From assembly GCA_020426085.1 (NCBI GenBank), contig JAGQQP010000314.1, positions 1-5,560 on the forward strand: a DNA stretch of 5,560 nt, read 5' to 3'. Positions 1 through 5,306 of this stretch are shown here, in pieces (position 1 is the first letter of the stretch; every line of letters begins with the position of its first letter). This DNA is from Planctomycetaceae bacterium (GTDB lineage: Bacteria > Planctomycetota > Planctomycetia > Planctomycetales > Planctomycetaceae). Both the position numbers and the translations under genes were made by a program. A model generated the notes under the pieces. The model did no database searches. It worked only from the letters and a program-made list of their open reading frames with translations, and had not been told where the DNA came from.

Positions 1-47
1 AGCTGACGCCGCAGGCACTGTAAAATGAATCGAGCCACCAGCTGCAA

Positions 48-90
48 CTCAAGGCGTCTACCCGTAACAAGGTAGACGCCTGAGCTTTTT
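48..90 (+). terminator. Rho-independent terminator of an upstream plus-strand gene
   Basis: A perfect 11-bp inverted repeat (AGGCGTCTACC at 52-62, GGTAGACGCCT at 71-81) encloses an 8-nt loop. CTC at 48-50 can add three more pairs with GAG at 82-84 across one bulged A. A T5 run at 86-90 follows the stem directly, so the signal works in the plus direction. It presumably ends a gene whose last codons lie in the first 23-28 bases: two frames reach a stop there (TAA at 21-23, TGA at 26-28) and I cannot choose between them. It separates that gene from the oxidoreductase starting at 203. Confidence 0.85.
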
Positions 91-202
91 GAACGCCGGA
101 TGAAACAACAGACACTTTACAGACGCAACTGGTTTCTGCATCATAAAGCTTTGTCTGAGTCACCTCTTCTTCTTTTCATCTGATTTCAAGCACAGGCATA
201 TC

Positions 203-1195
203 ATGAGTAAGCGCGTTCGCTGGGGCATACTGAGTACCGCAAAAATCGGAACCGTCCAGGTCATTCCCGCCATGCAGAAAGGCTCGTTCTGCGAGATCGT
301 CGCGCTGGCTTCCCGTAATCAGGAACAGGCTGAAACCGTCGCCAGCGAACTGGGAATCCCGCGTGCCTATGGTTCGTATGAAGAACTGCTGGCAGACCCG
401 GAAATCGACGCCATCTACAACCCGCTGCCCAATCACCTGCATGTCCCCTGGTCCATTAAAGCCATCGAAGCCGGCAAACACGTGTTGTGCGAAAAACCGA
501 TCGGACTCTCTTCTGCAGAAGGACAGCAGCTGCTCGACTGCGCGACGGCTCATCCCGAAATCAAAGTGATGGAAGCTTTCATGTACCGCCATCATCCGCA
601 GTGGCAACTGACAAAAAAACTGGTACAGGAAGGTGCCATCGGCGAACTGCGCACGATTCAATCCTTCTTCTCCTACTTCAACGACGACCCCGGCAACATC
701 CGCAATCAGCGCGACATCGGCGGAGGCGGACTGATGGATATTGGCTGCTACCCGATTTCACTCTCACGTTTTATCTTTGACGCAGAACCAGAGCGGGTTT
801 CCGGCATCGTGGAATTCGACGGTCAACTGGGTACCGACCGTCTGGCATCAGCGACACTCGATTTCGGCAGGGGGACCGCTACGTTCACCTGCTCGACACA
901 GCTCAACCCTTATCAACGGGTCCACATTCATGGCACGAAAGGGCGGATCGAAATTGAGATCCCGTTCAACGCCCCGATCGACCGCCCCTGCAAAGTCTGG
1001 CATCAGTCCGGAGCAGACATCAAAGAGATCGAACTGGAAATCTGCAGCCAGTACACGATCCAGGGCGATCTGTTTTCGCAGGCCATCCTCGACTCAACAC
1101 CGGTGCCCACGCCGCTGAAAGATGCGGTCGCGAATATGAAAGTGATCGAAGCCGTGCTGGAAAGCAACGCGAGTGGGGCCTGGGTCACGCCATAA
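203..1195 (+). CDS. Gfo/Idh/MocA family NAD(P)-dependent oxidoreductase
   Basis: A complete 330-residue protein of normal family length. The N-terminal Rossmann fold starts at once with RWGILSTAKIG (6-16), the nucleotide-binding loop, followed by a strand ending in ALASR (34-38). The NPLPNHLH segment (73-80) and CEKPIG (96-101) are standard family landmarks. EAFMYRHHPQ (124-133) and GGGGLMDIGCYPI (173-185) open the C-terminal substrate domain. Lys98, Asp179 and Tyr183 occupy the spacing of the catalytic Lys/Asp/Tyr of dimeric dihydrodiol dehydrogenase, so the closest characterised relatives are probably the dihydrodiol and D-xylose dehydrogenase type enzymes. A cytoplasmic sugar or polyol dehydrogenase is therefore likely, but the substrate cannot be read from sequence. 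The ATG at 203 is chosen because the fold begins five residues later; no clear Shine-Dalgarno site precedes it. The gene stands alone between a terminator on its left and convergent infC on its right. Confidence 0.93.
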   Translation: MSKRVRWGILSTAKIGTVQVIPAMQKGSFCEIVALASRNQEQAETVASELGIPRAYGSYEELLADPEIDAIYNPLPNHLHVPWSIKAIEAGKHVLCEKPIGLSSAEGQQLLDCATAHPEIKVMEAFMYRHHPQWQLTKKLVQEGAIGELRTIQSFFSYFNDDPGNIRNQRDIGGGGLMDIGCYPISLSRFIFDAEPERVSGIVEFDGQLGTDRLASATLDFGRGTATFTCSTQLNPYQRVHIHGTKGRIEIEIPFNAPIDRPCKVWHQSGADIKEIELEICSQYTIQGDLFSQAILDSTPVPTPLKDAVANMKVIEAVLESNASGAWVTP

Positions 1196-1203
1196 GAAAG
1201 AGG

Positions 1204-1245
1204 GAAGCAACAGCGCGCAGAAAGAGCCTTTGAGGCAGTTGCTTC
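1204..1245. terminator. Hairpin between convergent genes, possible bidirectional terminator
   Basis: GAAGCAAC (1204-1211) and GTTGCTTC (1238-1245) form a perfect 8-bp stem starting eight bases after the oxidoreductase stop codon. Two further G-C pairs follow across one A-A mismatch, and a small GCCT/AGGC stem (1226-1229 with 1233-1236) sits inside. On the minus strand the stem is followed by a pyrimidine-rich CCTCTTTCTTA run. On the plus strand only ATTTA follows, so the plus-direction signal is weak. The site lies in the 141-bp gap between the convergent ends of the oxidoreductase and infC, where a shared terminator is expected. Confidence 0.5.
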
Positions 1246-1336
1246 ATTTACAAAATCACAGATTATTCCTGATCGCTCAGTAGCCTGCGGTCCGGTTTGC
1301 ATCCTGGTTAACGAAAGATCGTTTCCCGGGCAAAGA

Positions 1337-1843
1337 TCAGCGGGGTGCAAGCACCATGATCATGTTTCGTCCGCTGGCCATGGTTGCGGCCTGCTCTACT
1401 TTGGCGATTTCAGAAAGCTGTTCCTGGATCTCTCCCAGGATGGTTCGACCAAGTTCATGGTGCGCGTTTTCGCGTCCCCGAAACATGATATTGAATTTGA
1501 CCTTATCTTTCTGTTCCAGAAATTTGCGGGCACTTTTCAGTTTGAACTCAATATCGTGCTTCCCGATTTTCGGACGCATCCGAATTTCTTTCAGCTGCAC
1601 CTGATGCTGTTTGGTATTTTTGCTGGTCTTCTTTTTACGCTCGTACTTCAGCTTACCATAATCCATAATCCGACAGACCGGGGGTTTGGCATCCGAGGCG
1701 ACTTCAACCAGATCCAGGTTGGCCTCCATTGCTAACCGTAAAGCTTCAGCGGTAGGAATCACCCCTAACTGCTCCCCGTCTTGATCAATGACCCGTACCG
1801 GACTGATCCGGATCTGGTCATTAAGTCTCTGCGTTGTTTCGAT
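1337..1843 (-). CDS. infC: Translation initiation factor IF-3, AUC start codon
   Basis: IF-3 binds the 30S subunit, blocks premature 50S joining and checks the initiator tRNA and start codon. The product is 168 residues if read from an ATC at 1843, normal for the family. The N-domain includes [11 protein letters not shown] (20-30), LDLVEVAS and the hallmark [11 protein letters not shown] (54-64). A lysine-rich linker follows at about 65-80. The C-domain includes KEIRMRP (85-91), FRGRE (121-125) and the terminal MIMVLAPR (161-168). Start choice: the frame is open from a TAA at 1927-1925 but has no ATG, GTG or TTG before GTG 1762, which would cut the N-domain at residue 28. The ATC at 1843 has AAGGAG at 1858-1853 with 9-nt spacing. 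AUU and AUC starts are known for infC in other bacteria, where IF-3 represses its own translation. No rpmI or rplT follows; the next gene is convergent. Confidence 0.93.
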   Translation of the reverse strand: METTQRLNDQIRISPVRVIDQDGEQLGVIPTAEALRLAMEANLDLVEVASDAKPPVCRIMDYGKLKYERKKKTSKNTKQHQVQLKEIRMRPKIGKHDIEFKLKSARKFLEQKDKVKFNIMFRGRENAHHELGRTILGEIQEQLSEIAKVEQAATMASGRNMIMVLAPR

Positions 1844-1852
1844 TGCTTGTTT

Positions 1853-1858
1853 CTCCTT
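1853..1858 (-). promoter_or_regulatory. Shine-Dalgarno site that decides the infC start
   Basis: AAGGAG read on the minus strand from 1858 to 1853, nine bases before the ATC at 1843. It is the strongest ribosome binding site seen in the window. No ATG, GTG or TTG is available in frame at a suitable distance, so this site points to a non-canonical AUC start. An ATT at 1864-1862 lies upstream of the site and is therefore not served by it. Confidence 0.75.
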
Positions 1859-1881
1859 GGTAATGAAAAAAAACCGGGTTT

Positions 1882-1919
1882 CATACCGCGAGGGTCTGGT
1901 GACCTGAACTCGGGGTACA
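1882..1919 (-). promoter_or_regulatory. Bulged stem-loop in the infC 5' leader
   Basis: Read on the minus strand, CGAG (1912-1909) pairs with CTCG (1892-1889) and GGTC (1904-1901) pairs with GACC (1896-1893). The loop is ACCA, and a TTCA bulge lies on the 5' side. Outside a single C-C mismatch, CC, A and T (1915-1914, 1916, 1917) pair with GG, T and A (1887-1884), with G-T wobbles at the base. An RNA starting from the TATAAT at 1933-1928 would begin almost exactly at this hairpin. A T8 run (1873-1866) and the Shine-Dalgarno site follow. No known riboswitch or ribosomal-protein leader is recognised. A regulatory role is inference. Confidence 0.4.
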
Positions 1920-1927
1920 CGTCTTTA

Positions 1928-1933
1928 ATTATA
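1928..1933 (-). promoter_or_regulatory. Candidate -10 box for infC, exact TATAAT
   Basis: A perfect TATAAT on the minus strand, giving a predicted transcript start near 1921 and a leader of about 78 nt before the AUC codon. No good -35 box lies at 16-18 bp: the nearest match, TTGAGA at 1960-1955, is 21 bp away and lies inside the preceding hairpin. The call rests on the -10 box and its position alone. Confidence 0.45.
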
Positions 1934-1942
1934 GCTGATAGG

Positions 1943-1970
1943 AAAAAAAGAACATCTCAAATGAGATGCT
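1943..1970 (-). terminator. Intrinsic terminator or attenuator upstream of infC
   Basis: On the minus strand CATCTC (1968-1963), loop ATTT, GAGATG (1958-1953) make a 6-bp stem. It extends to eight pairs by a G-T wobble and an A-T pair. After one C, seven T residues follow (1949-1943). The stem is short and only moderately GC-rich. It could end transcripts coming from the tolC-like gene, or attenuate a transcript begun at the promoter candidate at 2038-2009. Confidence 0.55.
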
Positions 1971-2263
1971 TTGACCACCAGCTCGTATCAATATCGAAAA
2001 CCGTCTTAAATATACTGTTCCACCTTAAGTTATATCAATACCGGGAAAGGGGCAAGTTACACCGATACACTATTTTTAGCGAAAATCACATGATTCGGGC
2101 AGATTTCCCGGTTTACCAGCGTAAACAGGTCGCGTCAGAACCCCGAAAATATGCCGTACTTTGCTGGACAGTTAGTGTGAATCACGATGCCCTGTCTCGG
2201 CTTTCGATCGACGGGATTTCGCTCCGATGCCCCGGAAAATGCGACTCTCAACCTGAATCCAGG
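1971..2263. other. Intergenic region between the tolC-like gene and infC, no gene seen
   Basis: This AT-richer stretch has no convincing coding region. An open plus-strand frame crosses it (1781-2305), but that frame also covers the infC start and the tolC-like 3' end and resembles no family I know. Visible structure is limited to four items: a 5-bp hairpin at the tolC-like stop (2250-2263), a GTTTA/TAAAC hairpin (2111-2126), a hyphenated AATCA-CA-TGATT palindrome (2084-2095), and a 9-bp inverted repeat at 2040-2048 and 2104-2112. Confidence 0.5.
2009..2038 (-). promoter_or_regulatory. Candidate sigma-70-type promoter upstream of infC
   Basis: On the minus strand TTGATA (2038-2033, 5 of 6 to consensus) and TATATT (2014-2009, 5 of 6) are separated by 18 bp, with AT-rich surroundings. 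The predicted start is near 2002, so the RNA would meet the hairpin and T-run at 1970-1943 about 30 nt later and reach the infC AUC after about 160 nt. It is the best full two-box match I found in the window. Confidence 0.45.
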
Positions 2264-4792
2264 TCAGTTCGTCTCTTTCAACGGAAATCGTTTCACTTCA
2301 CCTGAAAAGTCCCTCAAATTCCGCTGTTTGGTCTCGGGAATGGGAACCGGTTCCCAGCGTGGCCCTGCATTCCGGTAATCTTTGAAGGGATCCTGACTGC
2401 CAGAATGATCCTTCAGCGGGAATTTCAGAGTCTGGTTCTGTAACGCTGACCGCAATGTGGGTGTCGTATCAGGCACGACACTCATCGGCGGATTTGCTTC
2501 AAACTGGTTCTGAGCCGGCAGGGTTACGGCGGCAGCCTGTGGTTCTGTCGCTGGCAGAGGATTGAATCCCGCTTCCGGACCAGGGGGAACCGTGGCTCGA
2601 GGTGCAAAGTACGCCTCGGGTTCTGTTTCCTGACTGGTTCCTTCCAGATTCTGAATGGCTTTTTCTGTTCCGGGAGTCTCATCAAAATCGATGGATTGAA
2701 TGAACTGCGCATCTCCCGATCCATTCTGCGTGACGCCGGGAACTGCAGGAGGCACAAGTTTGTCCGTCACTGGTTCCGGTGTCGGTTCTGCTGATTCCGG
2801 AGTCGGTTGCATCGGTTCTGTCGGTACTTCACCGGGAGTCAACAGCTGTGGATAGTCACCCCGAGACAGGGCACCCGTGTATTCAGGGGCATCCACAATT
2901 TTCCGGACGCGGCCTCGCAGACGATCACGTTCGGCAGCATCGATGTAAGCTTTTTCAGGCCAGCCCCCTTCGGCAAGATAAATATTGTTGTATGCCAGCA
3001 GAGAACCTTTTTCGAACTGGACGTTCTTGATTGCCAGTGAATATTCCACCAGAGACCGGTAGTAGCTGCCATCCGCTTCTGCCTGACGACGTTGTGCTTC
3101 CAGCAGCAGATCCACTGTTGCGTTATCCGATTCATATGCGGCCTGAACGGCGGCAACTTCCTGATGAGCAGCGTGACGTCGGTTATACGTGGTCTGTAAA
3201 ACCGCATACGCACGATCCACATCGGAAATGGCATTACTTAAACTTTGTACGATGGCGCGTTCCTGTTCATGCAGGATCGCACGATCCCGGGCCAGCATCA
3301 GTTCAGCCTGTCGCATGGCGGCATGAGCCTGTCGTTTCCCCAGCGGGACAGACAGTTCGATCCCCATCTGCCATTCCTGCAGATTGCCATCGAACAGTGA
3401 ATTCAAAGCACCATCATACGGACCTGGATTCGAACCTTCCGCCAGGAAGTTCTTACCGAACCCACGCCAGCGATACCGACCGATCAGGTCCAGTTCCGGT
3501 TTCAGGAAGTTCTTGTTGGCTTGCAGTTCCAGTTCACGCTTTTTGATCTGCCAGCGTTGTCGACGGATTTCCGGACGACGCTCCAGGGATTCAACCAGTG
3601 TCTCTTCCCAGTTGTATTCGACTTTCGCCAGCGAAGGTTCATCTGCCGGTCGGATTAAACGTCCATCGTTAATGGGAATCCCCATCAGCATGCGCAGACG
3701 ACGTTCGGCAATATACACACCGTGGTTACTTTGAAAAGTACCACCCTGGCTGCCGTTGTTCGTATGTGTTCCATTCAGCAGACGTCCGCTGAGTGCGTTT
3801 TCGACTTCTGCCTGATATCGGAAATACTGTTCGCGGGCCTGGGCTTCTTTTTCGGCTTCACCACCGCGACGACCATTCACATACAACGCGTGAATCCGAC
3901 GCCAGGTTTCCAACGCAGAATCGCGGGCCATAATTTTGGCATCCAGATCACGATAGCCGAAGTACAAGTCCCAGTAGGCATTCTCGACATCACTCACCAT
4001 ATCACGCACGGCGATTTCAAATTCTCCGAGGCTGATATCGGTATTGATGCGGGCAATGATCACACCATTGATCACACCAGGCGTATTGCTGGGGCCGGCA
4101 ATCTGATTGAAATCAATTCCGCCGCCCCGCATCAACGGGTGACGAAATTCCATTTCGATATTGTTCTGATAAGCATGCGGGAACTGGTTACCCGGCGAGT
4201 TATTCGCATCGTAGTCAATGTAATCACGCAGAGTAAACTGGGTTCCTGTCATCGCACGTTTGGTCAACTGTGCCTGCACAACCATGGCGTCCTGACGTAA
4301 CAGTCGCGTACCACCGCCGAAGAAGACGTTGTTTAATGCTTTATCATTTTTCTCAAAGTAAGTACTGGCAGACAGTGTGGCATCGTAGGCACTCAACGCA
4401 CCGGGAACACCATAACGGGGATCTGCTTCCGTAATCGCGGCATCGTATTCGGTATGAACGCCGGCAGGTGTATTCAACGCCACTCCGCCTACATCACCCA
4501 GAACTTTTGAACTCTGCAATGCCATTTTGACTGCTTCCTCAAGTGACAAATCCCAATACTCGGGAGTACCAGGAGTCGCAAGAGTCGCGGGCATCTGTGT
4601 GCCAATCAAATCACCTTCATCCACATCTTCCACATTGGGATACTCAATCTGAGTCAGGGCACGCTGATAAGTCTCATCGCTTTCTACAAACTCTTCCTGC
4701 AAGGAATTACTCATGAAGCCACTGCACCCTGGGCCCAGCAGCAGTACGACTGCGGCAAACACGAGCATCATCCGGGCTATGAAACAGTTCAT
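2264..4792 (-). CDS. TolC-family outer-membrane channel lipoprotein with long proline-rich tail
   Basis: An 842-residue protein, well above the 420-500 residues usual for TolC. It starts with a hydrophobic signal (MLVFAAVVLLLG, about 9-20) ending in GPGC at Cys23. This is a relaxed lipobox; Ser24 suits outer-membrane sorting. The first OEP repeat runs from DLSLEEAVKMAL (81-92) to about 375. It holds strands near 135-150 and 183-222 and a helical, coiled-coil-like hairpin near 255-340. The second runs from about 395 to 600, with RRPEIRRQRW (405-414), strands near 435-480, SVPLGKR (481-487) and long helices. From about 640 the protein becomes proline- and glutamate-rich, with FPLK at 791-794 and 836-839. 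The role is an outer-membrane and periplasmic duct for a tripartite exporter; the substrate is unknown. ATG 4792 is chosen over GTG 4939 because it places the signal peptide at the N terminus and has AGGGA at 4803-4799. It is divergent from the gene at 5307. Confidence 0.9.
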   Translation of the reverse strand: MNCFIARMMLVFAAVVLLLGPGCSGFMSNSLQEEFVESDETYQRALTQIEYPNVEDVDEGDLIGTQMPATLATPGTPEYWDLSLEEAVKMALQSSKVLGDVGGVALNTPAGVHTEYDAAITEADPRYGVPGALSAYDATLSASTYFEKNDKALNNVFFGGGTRLLRQDAMVVQAQLTKRAMTGTQFTLRDYIDYDANNSPGNQFPHAYQNNIEMEFRHPLMRGGGIDFNQIAGPSNTPGVINGVIIARINTDISLGEFEIAVRDMVSDVENAYWDLYFGYRDLDAKIMARDSALETWRRIHALYVNGRRGGEAEKEAQAREQYFRYQAEVENALSGRLLNGTHTNNGSQGGTFQSNHGVYIAERRLRMLMGIPINDGRLIRPADEPSLAKVEYNWEETLVESLERRPEIRRQRWQIKKRELELQANKNFLKPELDLIGRYRWRGFGKNFLAEGSNPGPYDGALNSLFDGNLQEWQMGIELSVPLGKRQAHAAMRQAELMLARDRAILHEQERAIVQSLSNAISDVDRAYAVLQTTYNRRHAAHQEVAAVQAAYESDNATVDLLLEAQRRQAEADGSYYRSLVEYSLAIKNVQFEKGSLLAYNNIYLAEGGWPEKAYIDAAERDRLRGRVRKIVDAPEYTGALSRGDYPQLLTPGEVPTEPMQPTPESAEPTPEPVTDKLVPPAVPGVTQNGSGDAQFIQSIDFDETPGTEKAIQNLEGTSQETEPEAYFAPRATVPPGPEAGFNPLPATEPQAAAVTLPAQNQFEANPPMSVVPDTTPTLRSALQNQTLKFPLKDHSGSQDPFKDYRNAGPRWEPVPIPETKQRNLRDFSGEVKRFPLKETN

Positions 4793-5108
4793 CGATTTTC
4801 CCTGGTCTATGGGACCATTGAGTATGAAGGCTAATCTCTCTCTCAACTCATCGGCACACGACCGACCCATCCCAAAGAGAATTTTCGTTATATTCGGAAT
4901 ATTCGGCACAATCGGATTACCGGAAACATCTACCAGCACGCCCTATTCTCACAACTCGCCCCACTTTCACATTCATCGAAACCCCCTCTCCCTGCTGAAA
5001 AAAGGAACCAATCAGGGAAGCTGCGCAATGATTTAAAGTTGTACACTAAATACTTTGGGGAGCCTGACTGCTTTTATCGAGAGAGGCAGAGTGAATCAGG
5101 GATCGCTG

Positions 5109-5117
5109 TGCTAGACT
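5109..5117 (+). promoter_or_regulatory. Candidate extended -10 promoter for the gene at 5307
   Basis: TGC-TAGACT on the plus strand matches the extended -10 form TGn plus a 4-of-6 TATAAT box. No -35 match lies 17 bp upstream. The predicted start near 5124 would give a 5' leader of about 180 nt that contains the tandem repeat at 5184-5212. Weak evidence from motif alone. Confidence 0.25.
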
Positions 5118-5183
5118 GGAGCCGGTTCTGCTGTAACGCCTTCAGAGGCAATAGGGTCGAGTACAGTAGTACGTGTGGCTCTA

Positions 5184-5212
5184 TATTAATATGTGATTAT
5201 TAATATGTGATT
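5184..5212. repeat. 14-bp tandem duplication, AT-rich
   Basis: ATTAATATGTGATT occurs twice head to tail (5185-5198 and 5199-5212) without a mismatch; one more T extends the match on the left. Each copy contains the palindromic core TATTAATA, which in the first copy extends to ATATTAATAT. The repeat lies 95 bp before the start codon at 5307. It could be a pair of operator sites, or a simple slippage duplication in AT-rich DNA. Confidence 0.85.
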
Positions 5213-5263
5213 TCCACCAGCATGAAAACAACTTCGGGATCAGGCCGACACTGTTCGGACTTG

Positions 5264-5276
5264 ATCGTAGTACGAT
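5264..5276. repeat. 13-bp palindrome, operator-like
   Basis: ATCGTA and TACGAT form perfect 6-bp arms around a central G, 30 bp before the start codon at 5307. Its position suits a repressor or dimer binding site for that gene, but no cognate regulator is in the window and a single palindrome of this size can occur by chance. Confidence 0.3.
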
Positions 5277-5306
5277 TTCCCCTGACTCTCCACTTTAGTA
5301 ATACGA

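Larger units (their letters stand above)
4793..5306. other. Divergent intergenic region between the tolC-like gene and the GAF-like gene
   Basis: 514 bp without a convincing gene; it should hold promoters for both flanking genes. Seen here are a TGGTC/GACCA hairpin just ahead of the tolC-like Shine-Dalgarno (4803-4817), a 9-bp tandem ATATTCGG(A/C) at 4890-4907, a GCCT/AGGC mini-hairpin (5138-5149), the 14-bp tandem repeat at 5184-5212 and a 13-bp palindrome at 5264-5276. No full two-box promoter is obvious for the tolC-like gene. A plus-strand frame at 4713-5036 overlaps the tolC-like start antisense and is taken as spurious. Confidence 0.55.

Noticed and set aside
1..28. Possible 3' end of an upstream plus-strand gene
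   Set aside because: The terminator at 48-90 implies such a gene, but two frames give short plausible tails (stops at 21-23 and 26-28) and there is too little sequence to choose.
116..147. TTTACA ... CATAAA as promoter of the oxidoreductase gene
   Set aside because: The spacer is 20 bp and the -10 box matches only 4 of 6; too weak to list, although a promoter is expected between 91 and 202.
176..661. Minus-strand open frame of 161 codons
   Set aside because: It lies entirely antisense to the well-supported oxidoreductase gene and resembles no family.
1337..1762. GTG at 1762 as the infC start
   Set aside because: It would delete the conserved N-terminal residues up to LGVIP and has no Shine-Dalgarno site at the proper distance.
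1765..1884. 39-codon minus-strand reading frame starting at ATG 1884 and overlapping the infC start out of frame
   Set aside because: It has an ATG but no good ribosome binding site of its own, sits inside the leader hairpin and yields a basic, low-information peptide. An upstream ORF masking the infC start is conceivable but unsupported.
1781..2305. Plus-strand open frame of 174 codons
   Set aside because: It spans the infC 5' end, its leader, the gap and the tolC-like 3' end in antisense; no recognisable domain and no ribosome binding site that stands out.
4890..4907. 9-bp tandem ATATTCGGA/ATATTCGGC
   Set aside because: Short and imperfect; with a GAATATTC palindrome inside it could be an operator, but such a repeat is expected by chance at this length.
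4793..4939. 49-codon N-terminal extension of the TolC-like gene to GTG 4939
   Set aside because: It would bury the lipoprotein signal peptide inside the protein; a stop codon lies just upstream (4945-4943), and ATG 4792 has its own Shine-Dalgarno.
4989..5018. TCCCTG/CAGGGA stem with an 18-nt loop
   Set aside because: A 6-bp stem with a large loop and no T-run; not a convincing terminator in either direction.
4713..5036. Plus-strand open frame of 107 codons in the divergent region
   Set aside because: Its first quarter is antisense to the tolC-like signal peptide, the composition is low-complexity, and there is no recognised family.
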